Part shown: positions 1 to 6,601 of the stretch, in pieces
How positions within the stretch are numbered: position 1 is the first letter of the stretch
Layout of the letters: every line of letters begins with the position of its first letter
Source of the DNA: JANNRR01 sp031401675
GTDB taxonomy: Bacteria > Pseudomonadota > Alphaproteobacteria > Rhodobacterales > Rhodobacteraceae
Reading direction: 5' to 3'
Assembly (NCBI GenBank): GCA_031401675.1
Contig: JANNRR010000128.1
Coordinates: 1 to 23,736, forward strand
Length of the DNA: 23,736 nucleotides
The notes under the pieces: generated by a model
Database searches by the model: none
What the model saw: only the letters and a program-made list of their open reading frames with translations
Told to the model about the DNA's origin: nothing
Program-made: the position numbers and the translations under genes

Positions 1-1463
1 GTCGCCCGGCTGATCGCCAGATGCTCGACCGGCTGATGTGTCGGGCCATCCTCGCCCAGACCGATGCTGTCATGCGTCATCACGAACACGGTCGGTACCC
101 GCATCAGCGCCGCCAGCCGCATCGCCGGGCGGGCATAGTCGGTAAAGCACATGAAGGTGCCGCCATAGGGGCGCACGCCGCCGTGCAGCGCCATGCCGTT
201 CAGCGCCGCCGCCATGCCATGTTCGCGGATGCCGAAGTAGATGTAGCGCCCAGCACGATGCTCGGGGATGAAGACCCCGAGGTCGGGTGTCTTGGTATTG
301 TTCGACCCGGTCAGGTCGGCCGATCCGCCGACGGTTTCCGGCATCAGCGGGTTCACCACCTCCAGCACCAGTTCAGACGACCGCCGGGTCGCGACCTTGG
401 GCTTGGTTTCCGAAATCTGCGCCTTCAGCGCCCGCAGGGCACCGGCCAGCTTTTTCGGGGCATCGCCTCGTAACTGGCGGCTGAACTCGGCCTGTTTCGC
501 CGACGACACCGCGTCAAACCGCACTTGCCAGGCCAACCGCGCCGCCGCACCCCGGCCTCCGATGCTTTCCCATTGCGCCTTCAGATCGGCCGGGATCGAA
601 AACGGGCCATGCTCCCAGCCATAGACCGCGCGGGTATCGGCGATCAGCTTGGCATCGGTCAGCGCCCCGTGACCCTTCGAGGTGTCTTGCGCCGATGACC
701 CGAGCGCAATATGCGTCTTGCAAGCGATCATGGAAGGCTGGTCCGATGCCCGGGCCGCCACCAGCGCGGCATCGATGGCCGCGGGATCATGGCCGTCGAC
801 CTCGAACACCGCCCAGCCCGAGGCGGCGAACCGTGCCATCTGGTCGGTGCGGTCGGACAGGGCAACCTTGCCGTCGATGGTGATGCCGTTGTTGTCCCAG
901 AGCACGGTCAGATGCGACAGCGCCAGACGACCGGCAAGACCGATCGCCTCGTGGCTGATCCCCTCCATCAGACAGCCGTCGCCGGCGATCACATAGGTGC
1001 GGTGGTTCACGATCTTGGCGCCGAACCGGGCCCGCTGCACCTCTTCGGCGATGGCAAAGCCGACCGAATTCGCCAGACCCTGACCCAGGGGGCCGGTGGT
1101 GGTCTCGATCCCGGCGGCGTGGCCATATTCGGGGTGGCCGGCAGTGCGCGACCCCCATTGCCGGAAATTCCTGATCTGATCCAGCGTCATGTCACTGTAG
1201 CCGGTCAGGTACATCAGCGCATAGAGGAGCATCGAGCCATGACCCGCCGACAGGATGAACCGGTCACGATCCGGCCAGCCGGGATGCGCCGCATCAAAAC
1301 TCAGGTGCTTTTCGAACAGCACCGTCGCCACGTCCGCCATGCCCATCGGCATCCCGGTATGGCCGGAGTTTGCTGCCTGCACCGCATCCATGGCAAGCAC
1401 ACGGATCGCGCAGGCCTTGCGCCAATGATCGGGATGGGCGGTGCGCAGCTCGGAAATCTCCAC
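1..1463 (-). CDS. tkt: Transketolase, N-terminal part (gene runs off the window)
   Basis: Transketolase moves two-carbon ketol units between sugar phosphates in the pentose phosphate and Calvin pathways, using thiamine diphosphate (ThDP) and Mg2+. About 487 codons are present and the reading frame is open to base 1, so the C-terminal third of a roughly 670-residue family member is missing. Visible signatures are ANSGHTGMPMG near residue 30, HPEYGHAAGIETTTGPLGQG, the ThDP-binding GDGCLMEGISHEA, and the pyrimidine-domain GIREHGMAAALNGMALHGG followed by DSIGLGEDGPTHQPVEHLA. The GTG start at 1463 is chosen because AAAGGA lies seven bases upstream and no better ATG precedes the conserved start. 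It is divergent from the zauP-zapA pair. The identification is very safe. Confidence 0.96.
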   Translation of the reverse strand, partial: MEISELRTAHPDHWRKACAIRVLAMDAVQAANSGHTGMPMGMADVATVLFEKHLSFDAAHPGWPDRDRFILSAGHGSMLLYALMYLTGYSDMTLDQIRNFRQWGSRTAGHPEYGHAAGIETTTGPLGQGLANSVGFAIAEEVQRARFGAKIVNHRTYVIAGDGCLMEGISHEAIGLAGRLALSHLTVLWDNNGITIDGKVALSDRTDQMARFAASGWAVFEVDGHDPAAIDAALVAARASDQPSMIACKTHIALGSSAQDTSKGHGALTDAKLIADTRAVYGWEHGPFSIPADLKAQWESIGGRGAAARLAWQVRFDAVSSAKQAEFSRQLRGDAPKKLAGALRALKAQISETKPKVATRRSSELVLEVVNPLMPETVGGSADLTGSNNTKTPDLGVFIPEHRAGRYIYFGIREHGMAAALNGMALHGGVRPYGGTFMCFTDYARPAMRLAALMRVPTVFVMTHDSIGLGEDGPTHQPVEHLAISRA

Positions 1464-1580
1464 GGGCGGGTCCTTTGGATGAGGCAACGGCCCGGTGATA
1501 GCAGTCTGCCGCCGAAGTTCAAGCGGCTGGCTTGCCATTGCGCCGAAAGGTAGGGCAAACTGTCGGGACGATGGCGTAGC

Positions 1581-1609
1581 TTGACATCCGGCGGGCGCTG
1601 CCGATTCGC
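1581..1609 (+). promoter_or_regulatory. Possible sigma-70 promoter for zauP-zapA
   Basis: A perfect TTGACA -35 hexamer lies at 1581-1586, 17 bases before ATTCGC at 1604-1609, about 75 bases upstream of the zauP ATG. The -10 match is poor. The rest of the 221-bp divergent gap (1464-1684) shows nothing else I can name. Confidence 0.35.
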
Positions 1610-1684
1610 GCCGGATCATCGGTTGACCAGTGCCTGCCGGACGCCCGGCGGGATGTTTGCGGAACCAGAGGGGAACTGTCCGGG

Positions 1685-2173
1685 ATGAATGACATCAGCG
1701 AACTTGAACGCCGGATCTCGGCCGCCCTGTTGCGGATCGCGCATGGGCTGGACGCAGCGCCCGTGGTACCGGCACCCGAGGTCCGGGGGGCCGAGGTGCC
1801 GCCGGATCTGCTGGAAGAGCTGGAATCAGAGCGGCTGGTCAATGCGCAACTGTCCGAGCGGGTTCGGGTCATCAAGGAAAAGCAGGAAACCATGGTCGGC
1901 GTGCTGGAAGGCAGGCTGGCGCGGATGGCCGAGCAGCTGGACGCCATCGGGCTGGAATTCCAGCGGATGAAAAAGACCAACATCGCCCTGCGCGAAAACA
2001 ACCGGGTGTTGCGCGAGGCGCTGGAGAATGGTGTGGGCGATGCCCATTTGATCAACAAGAGCATGATGGCCGAACTGGAGGCCTTGCGCAGCAGCCGGAT
2101 GGCCGAAATGGTCGAACTGGACGAGGTGCTGGCCGAACTGCGGCCGCTGGTCGAGGAGCGCGCCGATGCCTGA
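1685..2173 (+). CDS. ZauP-like coiled-coil protein encoded upstream of ZapA
   Basis: This 162-residue soluble protein has no signal peptide or membrane segment. From about residue 40 to the end it is almost continuous heptad-rich helix: many Leu, Glu, Arg and Gln, no Gly-rich breaks, and a basic QRMKKTNIALRENNRVLREAL stretch near residues 95-115. Its last 8 bp overlap the zapA start, so the two are translationally coupled. In Caulobacter a coiled-coil protein encoded just upstream of zapA, ZauP, partners ZapA to focus the FtsZ ring. Gene order, size and coiled-coil content make this the likely counterpart, but the identification rests on context rather than a signature motif. The ATG is preceded by GAGGGG at a rather long spacing. 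ZapB-like function is the alternative description. Confidence 0.75.
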   Translation: MNDISELERRISAALLRIAHGLDAAPVVPAPEVRGAEVPPDLLEELESERLVNAQLSERVRVIKEKQETMVGVLEGRLARMAEQLDAIGLEFQRMKKTNIALRENNRVLREALENGVGDAHLINKSMMAELEALRSSRMAEMVELDEVLAELRPLVEERADA

Positions 2174-2561
2174 AGTCACGGTTACAATCGGTGAACGCAA
2201 CTTTACCGTCGCCTGTCAGGAGGGCGAGGAGCATTTTCTGCGGGCGGCCGCGAAAATGATCGATACCGAGGCGATGGTGCTGTTGCGCCAGATCGGCCGG
2301 ATGCCCGAAACAAGGATGCTGCTGATGGCAGGCCTGCTGCTGGCCGACAAGACGGCGGGGCTGGAGGATCAGCTGCGCCAGTCTGAATCGCGCGCCGTCG
2401 GCCTGCAGGTCGAGATCGAGCGCTTGCGGCAGGCCCCAAGCCCGGCCCCGGTGCGGGTCGAAGTGCCGGTGATCCCGGCCATCGTGCTGGAATCCCTGAG
2501 CGAGATCGCGGCGCAGGCCGAAGCGCTGGCCGCGCGGATGGAAGAGCGGCGCGCGGGCTAG
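2166..2561 (+). CDS. zapA: Cell division protein ZapA
   Basis: ZapA binds and bundles FtsZ filaments at midcell. The 131-residue product begins PEVTVTIGERNFTVACQEGEEHFLRAAAKMID, the typical ZapA N-terminal FtsZ-binding head (beta strands plus the Gly-Glu-Glu-x-x-Leu helix). A long helix follows (MLLMAGLLLADKTAGLEDQL) that forms the dimer/tetramer coiled coil. The C-terminal 45 residues are Pro/Ala-rich and variable, giving a length slightly above the family core of about 100. GGAG lies five bases before the ATG, inside the end of the upstream coiled-coil gene, with an 8-bp overlap. It is probably co-transcribed and co-translated with that gene. No 6S RNA is recognisable downstream, where many bacteria keep it. 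Confidence 0.93.
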   Translation: MPEVTVTIGERNFTVACQEGEEHFLRAAAKMIDTEAMVLLRQIGRMPETRMLLMAGLLLADKTAGLEDQLRQSESRAVGLQVEIERLRQAPSPAPVRVEVPVIPAIVLESLSEIAAQAEALAARMEERRAG

Positions 2562-2578
2562 CGGATCATTTCTGCAAG

Positions 2579-2594
2579 TGTCCAGATCTGGACA
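2579..2594. promoter_or_regulatory. Lux/tra-box-like 16-bp perfect palindrome
   Basis: TGTCCAGATCTGGACA is a perfect inverted repeat centred on AGATCT. It matches the Agrobacterium tra box (TGTGCAGATCTGCACA core) except for one symmetric G/C swap in each half, so it looks like a LuxR-family operator. It lies just after zapA in the convergent gap, with no obvious target gene. Confidence 0.45.
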
Positions 2595-2611
2595 GGATGC
2601 TACAGCATTGT

Positions 2612-2645
2612 AATTGATGAACAAAAGATTTTCCGTTCATCAATT
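2612..2645. terminator. AT-rich hairpin between convergent zapA and grxD
   Basis: Perfect 11-nt arms AATTGATGAAC (2612-2622) and GTTCATCAATT (2635-2645) enclose a 12-nt loop. It sits between the zapA stop and the grxD stop, as a bidirectional terminator would. It is not GC-rich and has no clear T tract on either strand, so a terminator role is only plausible. Confidence 0.4.
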
Positions 2646-2709
2646 CTTCATCGTTGTCACGCGCCAGCGCCCTTGATCGCGGTGCGCCGGTGGCCGGGGT
2701 TGGCAGCGG

Positions 2710-3072
2710 TCAGACGTTGGCTTCGCGGATTTTCTCGGCGGCGGCCTTGTCATAGGCTACGCCCTTGGCCTCGAACAACTGATCCAGCTCGCCCGAGAGG
2801 GTCATTTCGGTGACGATGTCGCAGCCGCCGACGAACTCGCCCTTGACATACAGCTGCGGGATGGTCGGCCAGTCGGAAAAATCCTTGATGCCCTGCCGGA
2901 TATCGGCATCGGCCAGCACGTTCACGTCGGCAAATTCGACGCCCATGTAATTCAGCACCCCGGCAACGCGGCTGGAAAAGCCGCATTGCGGGGCCATCTT
3001 GGTGCCCTTCATGAACAACACCACGTCGTTGGTGGTGACGGTCTGTTTGATCATTGCGGTTGCGTCGGTCAT
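2710..3072 (-). CDS. grxD: Monothiol glutaredoxin, Grx4 family
   Basis: Grx4-type monothiol glutaredoxins hold a [2Fe-2S] cluster with glutathione and pass it on or sense it, usually together with a BolA protein. The 120-residue sequence has the CGFS active site (Cys30) in MKGTKMAPQCGFSSRV, followed by WPTIPQLYVKGEFVGGCDI, the cis-Pro TIPQ and GGCD glutathione-binding motifs. The ATG at 3072 is preceded by AAAGGA and overlaps the stop of the 39-codon ORF as ATGA. The bolA, small ORF and grxD order fits an iron-sulfur assembly or sensing unit. The function is well supported by family knowledge. Confidence 0.96.
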   Translation of the reverse strand: MTDATAMIKQTVTTNDVVLFMKGTKMAPQCGFSSRVAGVLNYMGVEFADVNVLADADIRQGIKDFSDWPTIPQLYVKGEFVGGCDIVTEMTLSGELDQLFEAKGVAYDKAAAEKIREANV

Positions 3073-3188
3073 TTCGGGTCCTTTCGGGCGGGCTTTATCG
3101 GGGCAGGCACCGGCGTGGCCGCCGGTTTGGCCACAAGGCCAAGCGTGGCGATCAGGCCAGCGCCGAACAGGATCAATGCGCCGGTCAT
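3069..3188 (-). CDS. 39-residue single-span membrane peptide between bolA and grxD
   Basis: This very short gene encodes 39 residues. Residues 3-19 form one hydrophobic segment (TGALILFGAGLIATLGL), followed by a Pro/Lys-rich tail (PVPAPIKPARKDPK). That is the layout of a small single-span protein with a basic tail, or a secreted or anchored peptide. Three things support translation. It has its own AAAGG Shine-Dalgarno seven bases before the ATG. Its start overlaps the bolA stop as ATGA. Its stop overlaps the grxD start as ATGA. I do not recognise a family or function. Being locked between BolA and Grx4 genes suggests either a role near iron-sulfur handling or simply a coupling leader for grxD. 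Confidence 0.7.
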   Translation of the reverse strand: MTGALILFGAGLIATLGLVAKPAATPVPAPIKPARKDPK

Positions 3189-3427
3189 TCGGGTACCTTT
3201 GTGGTCAGGGCCAGCGCATGCAATGCGCCGTTGGAACCGGCCAGCTTGTCCTTCAGCGCGGCATAGACGGCCCGCTGCTGCTGCACCCGGTTCTGGCCGC
3301 GAAAGCTTTCGTCGATCACTTCTGCCGCCCAATGGTTGCCGTCGCCGACCGTATCGGTAACGGTGATCCGGGCCTTTGGAAAGGCAGCGCGGATCAGGAT
3401 TTCAATCTCCTCGGGCAGCATGGCCAT
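3185..3427 (-). CDS. bolA: BolA family protein
   Basis: BolA proteins pair with monothiol CGFS glutaredoxins to bind or relay [2Fe-2S] clusters, and some act as regulators of morphology or iron response. The 80-residue product has the compact BolA fold sequence: MLPEEIEILIRAAFPKARITVTD, then a GDGNHWAAEVIDESFRGQNRVQQQRAVYAALKDKL core, then the typical HALALTTKVPE end. The start at 3427 is chosen over one 57 bases upstream because AAAGGA lies nine bases before it and the conserved domain starts at once. It overlaps the next small ORF by ATGA and lies about 60 bp after purL, probably in the same transcript. Confidence 0.93.
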   Translation of the reverse strand: MAMLPEEIEILIRAAFPKARITVTDTVGDGNHWAAEVIDESFRGQNRVQQQRAVYAALKDKLAGSNGALHALALTTKVPE

Positions 3428-3486
3428 GCGCGGCGTCCTTTGCGGTCGTAGGTCAGATGTAGAACCGGCTGCGGCACAGTGCAAGG

Positions 3487-5661
3487 TCAGCCGACCGCTT
3501 TGGCAAACGCGCTGCGGTATTGCGCGGAAAGATCAGCCATCAAAGCGCTGCAAGGCCCGAAGCGAACGGCGTCACCGCCAAAGCTGCCGACGCGGTTCGC
3601 CGGGATTGCCTGTGCCCCGGCGGCGGCCAGCAGGACTGTCGCCTGCGCCTCGGAACAGGCCACAAGGTAGCGGGCCTGATCTTCGCCGAACAGGGTGGGA
3701 ATGTCGGAGGGCAGGAGGGTCAGGCCGATCCCCGCGCCTTCGGCCAGTTCGAACGCCGCAAGCGCCAGACCGCCGTCGGAAAGATCGGTGCAGGCATGGA
3801 AGGAATGGCGATTGGCGCGGACGAATTCGCCATGTCGCCGCTCTGCCACCAGATCAACCGGCGGGGCGTCGCCATCCTCGCGACCCAGATGCTCGGCCAG
3901 CAGGGCGGACTGGCCAAGGTGGCCGGTGGTGGTGCCGATCAGGAGGACCACATCGCCGTCGCGGGGGTGACCCGCGATCAGGTCGGCAAGGCTGGCCAAG
4001 AGCCCGACCGCACCAATGGTCGGTGTCGGCAGGATCGGCACCCCGTCGGTTTCATTGTACAGCGACACGTTGCCGGACACGATCGGCATATCCAAGGCAA
4101 GGCAGGCCTCGCCGATGCCGCGCAGGCTTTCGACCAGTTGCCCCATGATCTCGGGCTTTTCCGGGTTGCCGAAATTCAGGTTGTCGGTGGTGGCCAGGGG
4201 CGTGGCGCCGCAGGCGGTCAGATTGCGGTAAGCCTCGGCCACCGCCTGCTTGCCGCCCTCGTAGGGGTTGGCTTTGACATAGCGCGGCGTGACGTCGGAG
4301 GTGAAGGCCAGCAATTTCGCCGTGCCATGCACCCGGACGACACCGGCACCAAGGCCGGGGGTGCGGACGGTATCGGCCAGCACCATGCTGTCATACTGTT
4401 CCCAGACCCAGGCCTTGTGGGCGTAACTGGGCGACGTGATCAACGAGGTGAGGACGGCAATCGGGTCGATCTCGGGGACCGGGGCCAGCGGTGCGGCCCT
4501 TGGCGTTGCCAGCCACGGGCGGTCATATTCCGGGGCATTGCCGGACAGGGCCTTGAGCGGCAGATCAGCCTTGACCGCGCCTTTGTGGATGATCAGGAAA
4601 CGATCCTCGGGGATTGTTTCGCCGACAATGGCAAAATCGAGGTCCCATTTCACAAAGATGGCGCGGGCTGCGGCTTCCTTTTCGGGGCGCAGCACCATCA
4701 GCATCCGCTCCTGGCTTTCGGACAGCATCATTTCATAGGCGGTCATGTCGGCTTCGCGCTGCGGCACGGCGTCCAGATTCAGGCGGATGCCAAGCCCGCC
4801 CTTGTCACCCATTTCAACGGCGGAACAGGTCAGGCCCGCCGCCCCCATGTCCTGGATCGAGATCACCGCACCCGAGGCCATCAGTTCCAGACAGGCCTCC
4901 AGCAGACGCTTTTCGGTGAAGGGGTCGCCGACCTGCACGGTGGGGCGTTTCTCCTCGATGCTGTCATCAAACTCGGCCGATGCCATGGTGGCGCCGCCAA
5001 CCCCGTCGCGGCCGGTCTTTGCCCCGAGATAGACCACCGGCATGCCGACGCCCGAGGCCACGGAATAGAAGATATTGTCGGCATCGGCGATGCCAGCGGC
5101 GAAGGCGTTGACCAGGCAATTGCCGTTGTAGGCACGGTGAAACCGCACCTCGCCGCCCACTGTCGGCACCCCGAAAGCGTTGCCATAGCCGCCGATGCCC
5201 TGCACCACGCCTGATACCAACTGGCGGGTCTTGGGGTGGCCGGGGTCGCCGAAGCTGAGCGCGTTCATCGCGGCAATCGGGCGGGCCCCCATGGTGAAGA
5301 CGTCGCGCAGGATGCCGCCAACACCGGTGGCCGCGCCCTGATACGGCTCGATGTAACTGGGGTGGTTGTGGCTCTCCATCTTGAAGATCACCGCCAGTTT
5401 CGTGCCATCAGGGCCGGCGCCGATATCGACCACGCCGGCATTCTCGCCCGGACCGCAGATTACCTGCGGGCCGGTGACGGGCAGGGTGCGCAGCCATTTC
5501 TTCGAGGATTTGTACGAGCAATGCTCGTTCCACATCGCCGAAAAGATGCCCAGCTCGGTGAAGGTCGGGTCCCGCCCGATGATCAACAGCAGGCGCTGAT
5601 ACTCGTCGGGCTTCAGGCCATGCGCTGCGACAAGCTCGGGGGTAATGTCGGGTTCGCGCAT
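3487..5661 (-). CDS. purL: Phosphoribosylformylglycinamidine synthase subunit PurL
   Basis: PurL catalyses the ATP-dependent amidation of FGAR to FGAM in de novo purine synthesis. At 724 residues it is the short bacterial form that works with separate PurS and the PurQ glutaminase, neither of which is in this window. Recognisable motifs are WNEHCSYKSSKKWLR near the N terminus, GPGENAGVVDIG, the substrate/ATP region KMESHNHPSYIEPYQGAATGVGGI, GARPIAAMNALSFG, VPTVGGE, and DMGAAGLTCSAVEMG. A second AIRS-like half contains ACSEAQ. The ATG at 5661 has AGGA four bases upstream. It appears to be the first gene of a minus-strand unit ending in bolA and grxD. Confidence 0.97.
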   Translation of the reverse strand: MREPDITPELVAAHGLKPDEYQRLLLIIGRDPTFTELGIFSAMWNEHCSYKSSKKWLRTLPVTGPQVICGPGENAGVVDIGAGPDGTKLAVIFKMESHNHPSYIEPYQGAATGVGGILRDVFTMGARPIAAMNALSFGDPGHPKTRQLVSGVVQGIGGYGNAFGVPTVGGEVRFHRAYNGNCLVNAFAAGIADADNIFYSVASGVGMPVVYLGAKTGRDGVGGATMASAEFDDSIEEKRPTVQVGDPFTEKRLLEACLELMASGAVISIQDMGAAGLTCSAVEMGDKGGLGIRLNLDAVPQREADMTAYEMMLSESQERMLMVLRPEKEAAARAIFVKWDLDFAIVGETIPEDRFLIIHKGAVKADLPLKALSGNAPEYDRPWLATPRAAPLAPVPEIDPIAVLTSLITSPSYAHKAWVWEQYDSMVLADTVRTPGLGAGVVRVHGTAKLLAFTSDVTPRYVKANPYEGGKQAVAEAYRNLTACGATPLATTDNLNFGNPEKPEIMGQLVESLRGIGEACLALDMPIVSGNVSLYNETDGVPILPTPTIGAVGLLASLADLIAGHPRDGDVVLLIGTTTGHLGQSALLAEHLGREDGDAPPVDLVAERRHGEFVRANRHSFHACTDLSDGGLALAAFELAEGAGIGLTLLPSDIPTLFGEDQARYLVACSEAQATVLLAAAGAQAIPANRVGSFGGDAVRFGPCSALMADLSAQYRSAFAKAVG

Positions 5662-5729
5662 CGCGTCCTCGCTGGGTCGGCACGGGTCTGCTCTTATGGG
5701 AATGCGGCCAAAAGGGAAAGCCGGATCGG

Positions 5730-5746
5730 TCCGAAGAAATTTCGGA
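5730..5746. promoter_or_regulatory. Inverted repeat in the purL / MAPEG divergent gap
   Basis: TCCGAA-N5-TTCGGA (17 bp) lies between the purL start and the ECF-type promoter of the opposite unit. The spacing suits an operator. I do not know its regulator. Confidence 0.3.
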
Positions 5747-5761
5747 TAAATTCAGACAGAA

Positions 5762-5789
5762 TGTCGAAATCCGGTCGCGTCGTTCGTCC
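5762..5789 (+). promoter_or_regulatory. Candidate ECF42 sigma factor promoter
   Basis: TGTCGA at 5762-5767, then a 17-base spacer, then CGTCC at 5785-5789. From memory, promoters recognised by ECF42 sigma factors have TGTCGA at -35 and CGA/TC at -10. The site is 31 bases before the MAPEG start, in a unit that itself ends with an ECF42-type sigma gene, which implies autoregulation. Confidence 0.6.
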
Positions 5790-5819
5790 TTGATGCACGA
5801 AACCAGAATGGAGTGGAAC

Positions 5820-6209
5820 ATGGCCTTTCCCATCACCGCACTTTACGCGGCAATCCTTGCGATCATCGGCGTCGGGCTGTCGCTCTACGTCAGTACCAAC
5901 CGCGGCAGATACAAGGTTGCCATCGGCGACGGCGGCAACCAGCAGATGCAGCTGGCCATCCGCCGGCACGCCAACTTTGCCGAGTCGGTGCCGCTGGCGC
6001 TGATCGTCATGGCGCTGGCCGAGGCGGGCGGCCTGTCGGCCACCTGGATGCATGTCACCGGGGGGATTCTGCTTGCCTCGCGGCTGATCCATCCGTTCGG
6101 GCTTTCGTTCACCAACCCGACCAGCCCGCCGCGCCTGATCGGCGCGACCGGAACCTCGATCGCCACACTGATCGCCGCAGTTGCCATCCTGCTGCAAATC
6201 TACGCCTGA
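5820..6209 (+). CDS. MAPEG family membrane protein
   Basis: MAPEG proteins (membrane-associated proteins in eicosanoid and glutathione metabolism) are small four-helix membrane proteins, some with glutathione transferase or peroxidase activity. The 129-residue product has four hydrophobic segments (about residues 2-22, 48-68, 72-92, 105-127). It carries the family core IRRHANFAESVPLALIVMALAEAGG, which corresponds to the RxHxNxxE signature, followed by TGGILLASRLIHPFGL. The ATG at 5820 is chosen over an upstream TTG because GGAG stands six bases before it. It is the first gene of a plus-strand unit with a DGPF protein and an ECF42-type sigma factor, 44 bp upstream of the former. The substrate is unknown. 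Confidence 0.88.
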   Translation: MAFPITALYAAILAIIGVGLSLYVSTNRGRYKVAIGDGGNQQMQLAIRRHANFAESVPLALIVMALAEAGGLSATWMHVTGGILLASRLIHPFGLSFTNPTSPPRLIGATGTSIATLIAAVAILLQIYA

Positions 6210-6253
6210 ACCCGACGACCCAACGCTTTTCCAAATCAACAAGGACCGAAATC

Positions 6254-6601
6254 ATGCAATACATCGCGCTGATCTACTCCGACCCTGCCAAAGAACCGAA
6301 GTATGGAACGCCAGAGTTCAAGACGATGATGGACGGCTACTTTGCCTTCACCGCCGAGATGAAGGCCAAGGGAGCATATGTCGCCGGCGACGGGCTAAAA
6401 GGCGTGGAATCCGCCACCAGCGTGCGCGTCCGTGGTGGCAAGGTGGAAACCATGGACGGACCTTTTGCCGAGACCAAGGAGCGGCTGGGCGGCTACTACC
6501 TGATCGAGGTGCCCGACCTCGATACCGCCATCAAATACGCAGCGATGATCCCGACTGCGGATCATGGAACAATCGAGTTGCGCCCGGTGATGGTCTACTG
6601 A
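6254..6601 (+). CDS. DGPF/YCII-family protein
   Basis: This 115-residue soluble protein belongs to the YCII-related/DGPF family, small dimeric ferredoxin-fold proteins with no settled biochemical role. Its start (MQYIALIYSDP), the VRVRGGKVETMDGPFAETKERLGGYYLIEVPDLDTAIKYAAMIP core with DGPF at residues 68-71, and the ELRPVMVY ending are diagnostic. AAGGA lies eight bases before the ATG. Its TGA overlaps the ATG of the following sigma factor (TGATG), so the two are translationally coupled. DGPF genes are the standard neighbours of ECF42 sigma factors and are thought to be their targets. Confidence 0.92.
   Translation: MQYIALIYSDPAKEPKYGTPEFKTMMDGYFAFTAEMKAKGAYVAGDGLKGVESATSVRVRGGKVETMDGPFAETKERLGGYYLIEVPDLDTAIKYAAMIPTADHGTIELRPVMVY

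Noticed and set aside
2562..2709. 6S RNA (ssrS) expected downstream of zapA
   Set aside because: The gap is only about 148 bases and does not show the long bulged hairpin of 6S RNA; the two inverted repeats there are short and separate.
3520..5214. 564-codon open frame on the plus strand opposite purL
   Set aside because: It is a mirror of the strongly conserved purL frame in high-GC DNA, is rich in His, Gln, Gly and Arg, and shows no family motif.
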